Origin: Malus domestica
Taxonomy: Eukaryota; Streptophyta; Magnoliopsida; Rosales; Rosaceae
DNA: 64,000 bases
Assembly (NCBI RefSeq): GCF_042453785.1
Contig: NC_091669.1
Coordinates: forward strand, 29,777,001 to 29,841,000
Reading direction: 5' to 3'
The notes under the pieces were generated by a model. That model saw nothing but the letters and a program-made list of their open reading frames with translations, was not told where the DNA came from and made no database searches. Positions 46,470-60,100 of this stretch are shown here, in pieces. Made by a program: the position numbers and the translations under genes. Position 1 is the first letter of the stretch; every line of letters starts with the position of its first letter.

Positions 46470-46843
46470 TTATTCTCATGCTTGAGCCCTCTAATCTCCT
46501 GTTTGAGACTCATCACTTCAGCCGCCAATGATTCAACTTGGCGGGTTCGAGCAAATAGGCGTTGGGCCATATTAGACACAGAACCTGCACACTGAACACT
46601 GAGAGCCAGCGAATCCTTAACAGCTAACTCATCAGACCGTTTGGAAAGTAGTCTGTTATCTTTGGGAGTGAGAAGGTTCCTGGCCACCACCGCAGCGGTC
46701 ATATCATTCTTCATCACGGAATCCCCAACGGTAAGCGGACCAGTAGGGGAGACGAAGGATGGGCGCCATATGTTGTCTGGAGAAGGCGGGGCTGCCTCTT
46801 CAACAAGGTTCAAACGACGGTCGGAGGGGCCAGACATTTTCAA
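46470..46843 (-). pseudogene. Truncated antisense coiled-coil ORF of composite copy 2
   Basis: The first about 125 residues match the 226-residue ORF at 905-1585 almost completely ([40 protein letters not shown]). The frame runs into flanking sequence at the 5'-truncation junction and loses the Pro-rich C-terminus. Confidence 0.7.
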
Positions 46844-46977
46844 ATGTGTTGAAGAGAGAAGAGGTCGGACAAATCAAGATCTTATAAGTGCAAGAATGAA
46901 GCTTCTACTGGTGGAGATTCAAGTGTGCTTTGGAACTTAATGCCAGCCCCTATAAAAATCTGCACTCGACGGAGCTT

Positions 46978-48965
46978 CAGAAATCGAAGAGGCGCCTGCT
47001 CAGAAATCGAAGAGGCGTTTGCTTTCTCAAAAGTTGGGCTGCTTAGAGATCACGAGGGTTGATCTCAGAAATCGAAGAAGCGTTTGCTTTCTCAAAGTTG
47101 GGCTGCTCAAAGACCACGAAGGCCGATCTCAGAAATCGAAGAGGCGCTCGCTTTCTCAAAAGCTGGGCTCCCCAGAGACCACGAGGGCCGATCTCAGAAA
47201 TCGAAGAGGCACCTACTTTTCCAGCCTTGTCAGCACCTGTCACACGCACACTCAGCTTTGCGGAAATTATGGGCATTCTGTCGAAGACTTCTGGGGAAGT
47301 AGAAAACACATGAATCTTACTGTTCAATCACCCACTTCCCACACGCAACAATAGCTCATGGGTACCACAGATAACTTTGCCAAAGTTCTCTGCCAAAGTT
47401 GAGCACGTGAAGCTTGCAGCTCCCACTACATCGCTCTGACCAAGAAGGGTAAAAGAATAGCAAAGAAACAGCACTAACAAAGTTTAGACCCATAAATTTT
47501 GAAGGTCTAGCTACCATATTATTACCCACAAGGGTAAAGGAACAGTACCACTGCTGGATAATTGGAAAGTCCCTGTGTGTCAACCTCTGTGCTTCGTGGC
47601 AAGGTAGACTAGCAAACATGCCCAACCTTTACTCACATTCGAGAAAACACTCCCAATAAGATTGCTTGCTCCAAAATCGAAGAGGCACCGTCCTCCGAAT
47701 CTCGAGAGCCAGACTCCCAACATGACTACTTTCTTAAAAATCGAAGAGAGGGTAAAGGAACAGTACCATTGCTGGATAATTGGAAAGTCCCTGTGTGTCA
47801 ACCTCTGTGCTTCGTGGCAAGGTAGACTAGCAAACATGCCCAACCTTTACTCACATTCGAGAAAACACTCCCAACAAGATTGCTTGCTCCAAAATCGAAG
47901 AGGCACCGCCCTCCGAATCTCGAGAGCCAGACTCCCAACATGATTACTTTCTCAAAAATCGAAGAGACACTGCTCCCCGAATCTTCGAGAGTCAGACCCC
48001 CAGCATGATTGCTTTCTCAAAAATCGATAAGGCATCGTTCTCCGAATCAATCGAAGAGGCGCTCGCTTTCTCAAAAGATGGGCTGCTCAGAGACCACGAG
48101 GGCCGATCTCAGAAATCGAAGAGGCACCTACTATTCTAGCCTTGTCAGCACCTGTCACACGCACACTCAGCTTTGCAGAAATTATGGGCATTCTGTCGAA
48201 GACTTCTGGTGAAGTAGAAAGCACATGAATCTTACTGTTCAATCACCCACTTCCCACACGCAACAATAGCTCATGGGTACCACATATAACTTTGCCAAAG
48301 TTCTCTGCCAAAGTTGAGCACGTGAAGCTTGCAGCTCCCACTACATCGCTCTGACCAAGAAAGGTAAAAGAATAGCAAAGAAACAGCACCAACAAAGTTT
48401 AGACACATAAATTTTGAAGGTCTAGCTACCATATTATTACCCACAAGGGTAAGGGAACAGTACCATTGCTGGATAATTGGAAAGTTCCTGTGTGTCAACC
48501 TCTGTGCCGCGTGGCAAGGTAGACTAGCAAACATGCCCAACCTTTACTCACTTTCGAGAAAACACTCCCAACAAGATTGCTTGCTCCAAAATCGAAGAGG
48601 CACCGTCCTCCGAATCTCGAGAGCCAGACTCCCAACATGACTACTTTCTCAAAAGCGAAGAGAGGGTAAAGGAACAGTACCATTGCTAGATAATTGGAAA
48701 GTCCCTGTGTGTCAACCTTTGTGCTTCGGGGCAAGGTAGACTAGCAAACATGCCCAACCTTTACTCACATTCGAGACAACACTCCCAACAGGATTGCTTG
48801 CTCCAAAATCGAAGAGGCACCGCCCTCCGAATCTCGAGAGCCAGACTCCCAACATGATTACTTCCTCAAAAATCGAAGAGACACTGCTCTCCGAATCTCG
48901 AGAGCCAGACCCCCAGCATGATTGCTTTCTCAAAAATCGAAGAGGCATCGTTCTCCGAATCTCGA
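46978..48965 (+). repeat. Nested tandem-repeat region of composite copy 2
   Basis: Same organisation as 1720-3445. The CTCATGGGTACCAC unit occurs at about 47356 and 48271, and the GGGTAAAGGAACAG subunit at 47532, 47750, 48447 (as GGGTAAGGGAACAG) and 48664, so this copy has four subunits against three in copy 1. Confidence 0.85.
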
Positions 48966-50324
48966 GAGCCAGATACCACAGACCACTTTTTCAAAGTGCT
49001 CTGACAGAGTTAAAACATGTGAAACTGGCAGCTCCCACTACCGTGCTATGACCAAGCAGGGTAAATGAATAGCATTACTACTTGTTGTTAGGGAGACTCC
49101 TATATATGTCGACCTCCATCCCCAACGGACAGGCAGACCTGCAAAAATGCTCAACCCTTCATCATATCTGAGAGGGCACTCTCAACGAAGCCTTTCGAAA
49201 TATTCAGCTTTCTTTCCCCCCGATAATACCTCTGCAAACAAGCTATACTAGAGCAAGAATATCTCATATCATCAGGGTTAAAAGTAAGAGTATCCCATAT
49301 CATGCTTTTTCCCTATCTTTTCCTTTGGCCTTGTTTTTACCTGCAAGACAAGGAGAAAGAGAGCAATCAGTCAGCACTTGGAATCAAGCTTCCAGCCAGG
49401 AACTGACTGCCTGGAACCCCTTACCTGATTACTTACCTGGCATTGCTCTCGAGTACTCATCTTCAACATCTTATGTTTCTAGGGAAGATTCCGCATTTGC
49501 TTGAGGAACAGATAGGGCAAGTGCGAAGGATACAAGGAAGCATGTGGAGACAAGCGTAACAGCACACGTGCCGATACATCCATTACTCTGTCAAAAGCAA
49601 AAGTATCCCATATTAGCAGGGTGGAACGTACTCTAGATTTGATGGACTTGTTTTGACCCTCAAATTCTTCAGTCGGCCTTATACTCTAGAGGAAACCAGA
49701 AAACCCTCCAGCTCAGTTCAAGAATAAGCCTGTGGAAAGTTACTTCTTCAAAAGCAAAAGTATCTCATATCATCTCTTCTCATTTTTCTTCTCTTTATCC
49801 TTCATGCTGCTGCAAGATGGGGAGAAGGTGAACAATCAGTCGGAGCTCTGATTGCTTACCTTGTCTATCACCTCTTTCAGCAGACCCCCTAGCTCGGCGA
49901 CTTGGGGGACTCCTACTACATGGTTTGTATCGCGCTTGACCAAGCTTGAAACTACAAGTAAGCTTCAAGTGAAATTGATACATTACCTTGTGCATCTCCA
50001 CCAGTTAAAGATACCACCCCTGGATGGAGGAAGAGTACTTCCAGAGAAGATGCCACATCTACCTATGAGACAGATAAGGCAAGTCAAGACGACACCACAC
50101 TCCGATACTTAGAAGTTTCGTGATTACGAGATCATTCTCCCACAATATTTCCTAATGTCATTTGTACTAAATCATTCACTTGTACTCACTAAAGGAGAGC
50201 TTGAACCTATGTACTTGTGTAAACCCTTCACAATTAATGAGAACTCTTTTATTCCGTGGACGTAGCCAATCTGGGTGAACCACGTACATCTTGTGTTTGC
50301 TTTCCTATCTCTATCCATTTATAT

Positions 50325-50980
50325 ACTTATCCACACTAATGACCGGAGCAATCTAGCGAAGATCACAAAAAGCGACCGTTTTCGCTACCTATGATCTATC
50401 TTGCAAGAGAACGGAGAATTAGATGGAGATCTCAACCATAGAATACGAGCTGGATGGATGAAGTGTAAGAGTGCATCCGGCGTGTTGTGTGACCGTCGTA
50501 GGCCACTGAAGCTCAAGGGAAAATTTTATAAGACGGCAATAAGGCCAGCGATGTTGTATGGCACAGAATGTTGGGCGGTGAAACATCAACACGTACACAA
50601 AATGGGTGTAGCGGAGATGAGGATGCTTTGTGGGATGTGTGGGCACACGAGAAAGGATAAGATTGGGAATGAGGATATCCGAGGTAAAGTAGGAGTAGCC
50701 GAAATTGTAGGAAAGATGAGAGAAAATCGGCTCCGGTGATTTGGACATGTGCAAAGAAGGCCGACTGACGCTCCGGTTCGAAGATGTGACTACGGGACAG
50801 AGGTTCAGGGCCGAAGGGGTAGATGAAGACCTAGGAAAACTTTGGAAGAGACTCTAAGAAAAGACTTAGAGTACTTGGATCTAACGGAGGACATGACACA
50901 AAACCGAGCGCAATGGCGTTCTAGGATTCATATAGCCGACCCCACTTAGTGGGAAAAGGCTTTGTTGTTGTTGTTGTTGT
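50325..50980 (+). pseudogene. RTE C-terminal fragment and TTG tail of composite copy 2
   Basis: Translates [20 protein letters not shown] and [20 protein letters not shown], then the shared TGA, then the basic motif and IHIADPT. It is about 98 per cent like 4809-5447 by eye. Confidence 0.85.
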
Positions 50981-50984
50981 AGTG

Positions 50985-51545
50985 TTAAAAAATGTTAAAA
51001 TTAGTATATTTATATTTATGGCTAAATTTTTTTATCATACATTATTATTTTTAGTTTGTACCAATTTTCTTTTCATTTTTAATTTGTACCCATATATTAG
51101 TTTCTTTTTGTGCCCATATTTTTTGAAGTTTTATTTGTGTTTGTACCCATGTGTACACCGTCATGTAACATTGTATATTTAATCAATGATAGAAAAATTA
51201 CATATGGTATATTTATGTTTTATGCCTAAACTTTGTATCATATATTTATATTTTTAGTTTGTACCCACTTTTAATTTGCAATTTTTTTTTAAAATTTGTA
51301 GTATTTTCTTTTTAGTTTTATTTTGTACCCATGTATTAATTTCTTTTAACACCTATATTTTTAAAAAATTCATTCGTACTCATAATTTTTTAATCTTTTA
51401 TCTGCACCCTAATTTATTTATAATGTACCCATTCTTCTTTATTATTGAACCACTTTGTTATATGTGAAATGTACCAATTTTTCTGTAAAACGTACCATTT
51501 TTTTAACACTATGGATACATTCTTTGCCATTTATTATTTCTTATT
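50985..51545. repeat. AT-rich tandem repeat with GTACCCAT words
   Basis: Two diverged units of about 205 bp (from about 50998 and about 51203) share TTTTTAGTTTGTACCCA, TTATATTTATG and ATTAATTTCTTTT. Smaller GTACCCAT words recur throughout. The ORFs here, rich in Phe and Tyr, reflect composition only. Confidence 0.55.
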
Positions 51546-52204
51546 TTTACATAGTTTTTATCCATTTATTCAATCAAAATGTTTGAATTTTTTTTATTGT
51601 AACCATTTCTAATAGTATTATAATGAGGGATTTTAAATTTATAGGATTATAAATCTCATAAAATATCAAACAATTAATGTCAAAACTATAAAAATATAAA
51701 TATTAATTGTAATATAATGAGGTGTCCAAAGTCAAGGGACTTTGATCAAACTTTGAATACCATTAAAGTTTTAGTCAAAGAATGTTAAGGATTAGGGACC
51801 ACATCCAAAGTATCCCTTTTAATTACAATTATAAAGATAGAAAACTTGATTCAACGGACCAGTGAAGCTACCAAAATAGTGGCAAACAAACGACACTTCA
51901 AATTTCCTGCCGTTGTAGTTCACGGCCCCACCATACCCGCAGTTAAAATTCAAATGCCCCTAACGGCTACAATAGATAGAGACCCCAAACCCCGGATTCC
52001 ATTTTCAAGAACCAAGAAGCAAACCGAACCCTAAACCCCAAAAATCGAAAGTCTTCTCCACAAATCTCTTAAGTAAACCCAGAAATCTTTCCCTTTGAAT
52101 TGAAACCATAAACCCTTTGATCCAGAAACTGCTATCTTTCATTAATACCCAGAAAATCTGATCGTAAACGCATAAATAAAACCCATTAATCAAAATCTGA
52201 TCTG
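51546..52204. promoter_or_regulatory. Upstream region and 5' UTR of the reticulon gene
   Basis: AT-rich to about 51840, then UTR-like sequence with AACCCTAAACCCC near 52027. No promoter element is certain. Confidence 0.4.
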
Positions 52205-54498
52205 ATGGATTCAACGGCTATATCGACATCAACGACAACACCCCCTTATCATCTTCATTCTCGGTCCGAGCCGCCGTCCCGAGCCAAGTCAGCCTCACGC
52301 CTTGCCCAGTGCGAGCATGTCCCTCATCTCTCTCTCGGCCTCATAAAATCATCACCCAAGATGACTCCATCGCCTTCCACTCATTCCCTCAAATCTTCCG
52401 AGTCGCTACCTCTTCGCGAGCTACTGCTTCTTTCGCCTTCCCCTTTACGAAAAAGATCCAAGACCCGTCTCACGGATCGCCTTGAAATGGCTGACGATCC
52501 TGTAGTCGAGGTTCCAGGGCTGCGCCGTAAGTGCAAAAGCAGAGGCTCGCAGATGGGCCTACTGGGTGCCTCGCCGAGGAACCGGAGGTCGAGGAGGAGG
52601 TCGGAGAATGAGGTTCGAGAAGAGAAAGTCTCGGGCTTGGTGGAGGAGGTTGCGAAGCCAAGAAAAAGGCGGTCCAAGAAGGAAAAGCTGGACTTGGTTC
52701 TCAGTTTGCCATCCCCAAGTTCATCATCAAGTAAGTCCCAAATGGAAATTGCTCTCTTTTCTTTTTCGTTCTTTGGTCTTTACATGTTTCTCAGGTTCTT
52801 GTGTTTTCACTGTTTGGTTTTGCAGTCGATGATGAGTATCGGGGTAGTCTTGATCGAATCGGGCAGCTCATGACTGATCTGATTATGTGGAGAGATGTTG
52901 CAAGGTCGAGCCTTTGGTTTGGTTTGGGGTCGCTCTTCTTCCTTTCCTCTTGCTTTGCCAAAGGAATCAACTTTAGGTAACTACTAGTCTACTGCTACTC
53001 TCATTCACTTTTCCCACATTTTTCCTATTTTAATTTTAGCCTATAAAAAAACATCTAATCTTAACCATTTCAATCATTTCAGCATTTTCTCAGCGATTTC
53101 CCAAATTGGACTTTTGTTTTTGGGTGCTTCATTTGTCTCCAATTCAATATGTCAAAGGTACTTGTTGTTTCCCTTTCGGCCACTCTTTTCTTTGTTTCAG
53201 GGGGCTTTATTTGTATCCAATACTCATTCTTTTATTTCGGCTTAATTCACAGAAATAATACCGAAAAGAAGTGTGATCTATTACTCAAAGAAGGTGACAT
53301 TCTTGGTGTGGCCAAAAGGATACTACCTGCTGTAAATCTTGCCCTATCAAAGACGAGAGCGCTTTTCTCCGGAGAGCCATCCATGACCCTCAAGGTAATG
53401 ACAAACAAAACATTAAGGCAGTGTTTGAATTTGGAATTGCTTGCTTTGCATGATTAGTAATGGAAGCTCAACTTTTCCGAGTTACAGGTAGCTCCATTCT
53501 TTCTTCTGGGAGCAGAGTATGGGCATCTTATAACATTTTGGAGGCTCTGTATGCTTGGTATGCCCAACTTCTAATCAACCAACTCTGTTGTTGATTATTT
53601 TCTGTTGCTTTACTTGTTTCGTGTTATAATGATGATCATGGTGCTAACTCTTTGTGTGAAATGATGGCTAGCTTTTTTTATCTGCTTCACAATCCCAAAA
53701 CTATACTCATGCTACTCCATTCAAATCAACCAAAAAGGTATCCACAATCCACCAATCTACTTTAAAGTCTATTGAGTCTGTCGTTATAACTCATCAGTAC
53801 TGCGTGTTAAACTGAGTGTAATTTTGGTATGCAGTTGACTGCTTGAAATGGTGGGTGTTGGAAGCATGGGGGGCTTGCTCACACAAAAGGATTGTAGCAG
53901 CATCAGCAGCCACAGCTTTTTGGAATCTGTCCTCTGTCAAAACCCGTATTTTCACAGGTAATTTTATCGCACTGCAGAATTTTCTGTTTCTGGAACAATC
54001 CACTTTCAAAGATGCTGAAGGAAAAAGCACCTCACTATTGGTTTTGCCTTAATTTGTAATCTTTGAAACCTTTACCAACTCGTGGTTTGCTGACTAGTAA
54101 CATAAATAGATCAATAAGATGATCAAATTACAAGGTACAAATACTTCCGTGAGAACTAAAAAAAGTCATTCATGTTATAGCTTCTATTTGCAGTCTCGTA
54201 GGAGAAACAAATGTTGCTTTTGCCTAAAGATTCTTCCAGCATCATTGTGATTTACAGTAACTATTGATTCTTAAGTGAGAAGTTGTATATTACCTTTGCA
54301 GCATTTATATCTCTTGTAATTCTTCGATACTGCCGGCAACATATGGTGCAACCGATGGAGACTGAGGAAGCAGAAGTGGAGCAGGAGCAGCATCACAAGG
54401 CATTAGCAGTAGCTGGAGTGGTGGGAGAAGTGGACGCGGACAGAAAACAAGAGCAGAAACAGGCATTAGTAGTTGCAGAAGTGGCAAGCAATAAGTAG
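52205..54498 (+). CDS. Reticulon-like protein (B21/B22/B23 type, long basic N-terminus)
   Basis: Plant reticulons are ER membrane proteins that shape tubules by inserting two hydrophobic hairpins. Eight exons join in frame to 449 residues: 52205-52730, 52826-52976, 53083-53157, 53253-53394, 53488-53557, 53672-53737, 53835-53957 and 54302-54498. Residues 1-175 are Ser/Arg/Lys-rich and unstructured (MDSTAISTSTTTPPYHLHSR). The reticulon domain follows: IDDEYRGSLDRIGQLMTDLI, the first hairpin around SSLWFGLGSLFFLSSCFAKG, a loop with LKEGDILGVAKRILPAVNLA, the second hairpin VAPFFLLGAEYGHLITFWRL, then CLKWWVLEAWGACSHKRIVA. The C-tail is Glu/Gln-rich, ending VVAEVASNK. All introns are GT-AG with no damage. 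The exact family member is uncertain. Confidence 0.92.
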
Positions 54499-55693
54499 TT
54501 TCAGTGACAATGTGTTTGTTTGTACCTGATGACAACAAATATTAACTGATCAATAACAATATTTTTACATCTAGAAAATAGTAATTGTTTCAACTTCTTT
54601 CATTTTGGGTGCCCTCATCGTCAGCTGTGGCAATTGCTAAAAACCGGAATATCAAGGGATTCTGCTTAGATTTTTCGGTGTCATAGACTCATAGATGACA
54701 AAGACAGGACGTATGTCTCAATAAATTGAACCAGAGCGAAAACATTTAACTAGAGCTATATATTTGCCACACCATCGAAGTTAACGGTGACACATTATTA
54801 CCTCAAGATCTAAGAAAATGCAGATAACTCCTCCAACTTGAATGTTCTCATATCCTGCAGAGCATATGCATAATTTTAAAAAGTCCAACCCCTCTTCTTC
54901 TTCGACCCAACTTGCCAGTGAAAACCAAATGACCCTCGAACGGATTTGGAAGAGTGCAGGGAAGAGGGAATAGAAACACAGTGACAACAACATAAACGAG
55001 ACCCCCGAAAAAGAAAAATCGGGAGAGAAACGCAGACGGAGTAGATGATTGATATTGGAGCTAATTAGTGAAGCAAACGGGAGGAGACTAGCTGGTGGAA
55101 ACTTAACTAATCATAGCTAATCTTCCCTCAATACTTCCATATATCCATCAATGTCATCCTTAATCTTCTCTGATTTCTTCACTGAACTTGTATGCAAGAT
55201 GCTAGAACTGTCCAATAATTTAAACAACTCTATAAAATAAAATATAAAGAAGAGAAGATATAAGGTTAACTCTGTGTATACGTATACTCCATATACATAT
55301 GTGTGTGTGTGTGTGTGTATTTATATATGTATGTATGTATGCATGTACTTCTACAACCTTCATATGCAGCACCTTCATATATGCTAAAGTTCACATCACA
55401 AATGATTGACAGGATCACATGAGGAAGATCTTCACGGGTCAAGGATTAACTGGATCCAATCATCCAAGTTCTAAGTAAATTGTAGACGAAAACGTACTAG
55501 ACAAACCACAATTATGGGAAATCCACATAACTAAATGTCTTAAAATAGTATTAATCTAATTTATTGCTCAAGTTCATTATTTTTGTTTCATACATAAATA
55601 ACTTCATAATAATGAAGGAAATACTAATATGGAAGTACAGAAATGATCATCTTTGAATATCTATGTAATGGACGATAACAATGATCGGATTCT
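54499..55693. other. Intergenic region between reticulon and beta-glucosidase genes
   Basis: It contains a TG/TA microsatellite at about 55300-55345. The genes are convergent, so this region holds their 3' UTRs. Minus-strand ORFs at 54305 and 54781 have no recognised content. Confidence 0.45.
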
Positions 55694-55696
55694 TCA

Positions 55697-55903
<207 letters not shown>

Positions 55904-56761
55904 TCAAATTGTCATTATAATAATTTTTTTATTTTAATCCGAATTAATGTATAATTAACCTTAATATTAGTTAGCTATTAAGAACTTACTTGATTGCTCT
56001 TTGAAGGTAATATATGTGGTGATAGTAGTAATAAACTCGCTGGGATCATTGAACTCATCAACACCTACAATATGTACGTAGTTTCAAAATATAGGTTTTG
56101 TAGAACATTGTATTTCACCATATACATTCGAAACATTGGTTATGCAATCGATTAGGCTTAAAAAAGTTGTTACCATTCTCAGTAATGTAAATGAGTGGAT
56201 CATGATACTTTTCCTTCGTGTAGAGTAAAATGTCTCGAATTCCTTTTGGATAAACATATAGCCAGTCTGAAGCAGCCTGCAACTCATTTGATGATAATTA
56301 AGCTCAGTACGATAAAACTTGATGCTTTAATCACAAATAGTTCAAGCTAACAATCTGACGTTACCTTCGGACCTATGGGGACTCCATTCTTCTCAGCTGC
56401 CAGAATATACAGGGTTAATTATTAGAGTGTAATTATTCCAATTAACTTAAATTGCTAGAAAGTTTTTTAATTTGTACTCACGTGATTCATTAGAGCGAGC
56501 ATCTGTTAAATAGCTTGCATTTACAGAATTGTTTGGAGGTGCATAACTTGCATAGTAAGCAGTATAGTAATTTAATCCAAGAAAGTCAAATGACCCCTTT
56601 AGCAACTTGGATTGTTCTTTCGTAAACTTTGGTAATCGGTCTCCAACAAGAGATCGCATGCTGTGTGGATAGTCGCCACTCGTCAGTGGTTCCATAAACC
56701 TGCAGAAATATGGAAATTGCAAGCATGAACTTGTTGTCCAATGAATATTACATTCGAAAAT

Positions 56762-57138
56762 TGATGAATTTATGATGTAATTTTCATAAGGAAGAACCAG
56801 CTACAAGGACAGCATATATATGAAAAGAAAAACAAGCAGGAGGGTGGAGCGGAAAGGAAGAGAATAATGGCAGCAATCGCAGCATCATTATGACCTTCCT
56901 GACAGCTAAACAAAGCATCATTGTGCCTTCCACTCTCTCTAACTTAAACTATTAATTAGCTTTACAAAGCTGGAGGAATAACAACCAGCTAACATAGCAC
57001 TAGGATGAGCTGTTATCTATCAAAGAACTTAAACAAATGGATGCATTATCATTGAACCCTACGGACCCTTTGAACCCTACAGACCCTTCTTGCATTATTC
57101 TTCCAATATTCTTCCAACATTGAACCCTACTTCCAATA
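56762..57138 (-). repeat. 3' LTR of the young Copia element
   Basis: 377 bp. Reads base for base like 61514-61890. The word AACCCTAC is repeated in its promoter-proximal end. Confidence 0.94.
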
Positions 57139-57150
57139 CTCCCCCTCAAG
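57139..57150 (-). promoter_or_regulatory. Polypurine tract of the young Copia element
   Basis: On the element strand CTTGAGGGGGAG abuts the 3' LTR. The gag-pol stop TGA (57146-57148) lies within it, so there is no 3' untranslated spacer. Confidence 0.85.
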
Positions 57151-60100
57151 CTGGATCCAGAAGATTGATGGATCCAAGCTTGCCAAGAAGAAGTTGAAAC
57201 TGATGAGAGGCCAATGATTTTGTGAATAGGTCCGCAAGTTGATCCGAGCTCCTTACAAAATGCGTTTGGATAACCTGAGATTGAACTTGTGTACGAACAT
57301 AGTGACAATCGACTTCAATGTGCTTGGTTCTCTCGTGAAAAACTGGGTTGGAAGCAATGTGCATTGCAGCCTGATTGTCACAGAAAAGGGACATGGATTG
57401 ATGATTGAAAACACCTAAGTCACACAGTAAACCTTTGAGCCAGATTAGTTCACACGCGGTAGATGCCATTGCCCGATATTCTGCCTCAGCACTGGATCTT
57501 GCAACAACAGTTTGTTTTTTGCTTTTCCATGAGACAAGGTTGCCTCCCACAAACGTGCAAAATCCCGTTGTAGACTTACGATCAATGGAATTGCCAGCCC
57601 AATCTGCATCACAATAACCTGTAATCTGAGTGTTTGCATTTTTCTTCATGATTATACCACGTCCCACAGAACCTTTTAGATACCGAAGTATCCTTTTGAC
57701 TAGGTTAAAGTGCTCCATCGTGGGAGAGTGCATAAATTGGCTAACAATACTGACAGCATAGGTAATGTCGGGCCTTGTGATGGTTAGGTATATCAACTTA
57801 CCAACCAACCGCTGATAATAACTTATGTTTGGAAGAGATTGACCCTCTAAGCTGACCTTAAGTTTAATGTCGAGAGGTGTAGGAACCGGTTTAGCATCAC
57901 TCATATTTGATTCCTTAAGGAGATCCAGAACATATTTGCGCTGGTTAAGGAAGAAGCCCTTGTGAGAGGTAGCCATTTCGATGCCAAGGAAGTATCTCAG
58001 AACACCAAGATCTTTTATTGCAAAGCGCTGCTGAAGGAAGTGCTTGAGTTCTTTGATTTCTTCAGGGTTATCTCCGGTGATGATCAAGTCATCAACATAC
58101 ACAAGAACAACTAATGTACCAGCGGTGCCTGAACGTACAAATAAAGAGGAGTCCGCATTGCTTCTTCCAAAACCAACACTGATAAGAACAGAACTGAGCT
58201 TAGCATACCAGGCTCTCGGTGATTGTTTAAGACCATAAATTGATTTGTGTAGTTTACACACAACATCCTGTTTATGACTTTGAGAGTGACCCGGTGGTAA
58301 TCTCATGTAGACGTCTTCTTCAAGCTCACCATGTAAGAAGGCGTTTTTTACATCCATTTGATACATAGGCCATCCTTTGTTGACAGCCACAGACAAGAGT
58401 ACACGCACTGTGTTCATCTTAGCAACGGGAGCAAAGGTTTCCTTGTAATCCACATCAAATGTTTGAGTGAAGCCACGGGCCACTAATCGTGCCTTGTGTC
58501 TTTCAATAGACCCATCCGAGTTGAATTTAATCTTGTATATCCATCTGCAGCCTACTATCTTCTTTCCTTTGGGCAGTGGCACAATGCTCCAGGTTTTATG
58601 TTGATCGAGTGCATGCAGTTCATCCTGCATTGCTTGCTGCCACACTTGGGATTGGTTGGCTTCTTGAAATGATTGAGGCTCTTCATGCGCAGATATATTA
58701 CTCAAATAGGCAGTGTAATTAGGAGACAACCTTTGGTAAGAACAGTAGTTGGATAAGGGGTGCTTGAGCTTGTACGTAACAAAGTCTTGCAGTCTTGCTG
58801 GTGGGTGTCTCTCACGAGTTGGATTTCGTCGAGGTATGGTAGGAGGAGACTCTTCTGAAGGTTCTTCAGGATCAATACCACGTAGAGTTTCATCTTCTAC
58901 AGGCATGTTGCTGTCGTCATATGAATTCGGTTGATTTGGAGCCACAAGATCCATTGTGTGAGGTTGATCACCCGCATTGTTGAATATCTCAGTCCTTGGC
59001 AGTGGAAAACTGTCCAAGATAATCTCCCCCTGACTTGTACTATCCAGAGACTTACTGTAATAAGAGTTAGTTTCATGAAATTGAACATCCCTTGAAACAA
59101 TTAATCTCTTAAGTTGTGGATTATAACACTTATACCCTTTTTGTGTGGACGAGTAGCCAAGGAAAATGCATTTAGTTGCCCTAGGATCAAGTTTGTCTCG
59201 ATGTAATGACTGAACATGAACAAAACAGATGCATCCAAAGACTTTAAGGTGAGATAAGTCCACCTTTCTGTTCTTGATTATCTCCATTGGGGATTTGAAC
59301 CCCAAAACCCTACTAGGTAACCTGTTGATCAGGTAAGCTGCTGTCATGACGCTTTGAGACCAAAAACGTTTTGGTACATTCATTTGTAACATCAATGCCC
59401 TAGTTTTTTCAAGGAGATCTCGGTTTTTTCTCTCGGCAACACCATTTTGTTGGGGTGTGCCAACACAGCTAGTTTGATGTATGATGCCATTGTTGCTCAA
59501 ATATTGAGTCATGACTTGGGACATGTATTCTGTGCCATTATCAGACCTTAGGGTTTTGATTTGAGAAGAAAAATGATTTTTGACAAGATTGTGAAAGTCC
59601 TTAAACACTTCCATCACCTCACTTTTTGATTTTAACAAATATAACCAGGTGGCTCTTGAATAATCATCAACAAAAGTTATGAAATATTTATAACCATCAA
59701 AAGATTCACTTGTTGGTCCCCATATATCAGAGTGTACAAGCTCAAAAAAGTGAGAAACTCTAGACATCGAAGACCCTAGAGGTAGTCTTGTTGCCTTTGA
59801 CAAATGGCAAGTTTCACAGTGGGTTGATTCTTTGCCTAAGTCAGGAAATAAGGTGGATAAGATAGGTTGAGATGGATGAGCTAGACGTTGGTGCCACAAA
59901 GAGAAAGCTTGAATGGAGGTATGGATGGACTTTGACTTGGCATGAAATCCACAGGAAGAGCTTTTTGATATGTAATAGAGACCATCAAGGTAAAACCCCT
60001 CACCAATCGTCCTCTTGGTTATACAATCCTGAAAAATGACAGTTTTTGGTGAAAAAATGGCCAAACAATTTAAGGAATTTGTGATTCTTCCCACTGAGAG

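Larger units (their letters stand above)
46469..50980 (+). mobile_element. Composite RTE-tailed retroelement, copy 2 (5'-truncated)
   Basis: Homology to copy 1 starts abruptly at TTTATTCTCATGCTTGAGCC (equivalent to about 1205) and runs to the TTG tail. The LTR-end/RTE junction near 50350 is the same as in copy 1, as is the TGA in the RTE frame at 50737-50739. It differs by an additional repeat subunit of about 217 bp (47532 and 47750) and small indels. A 5' truncation with an intact 3' tail is typical of LINE-type reverse transcription. A target duplication is not convincing here. Confidence 0.8.

Noticed and set aside
52381..52832. Antisense and alternative-frame ORFs over reticulon exon 1
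   Set aside because: They are shadows created by Ser/Arg-rich codons; the plus-strand frame continues into the conserved reticulon exons.
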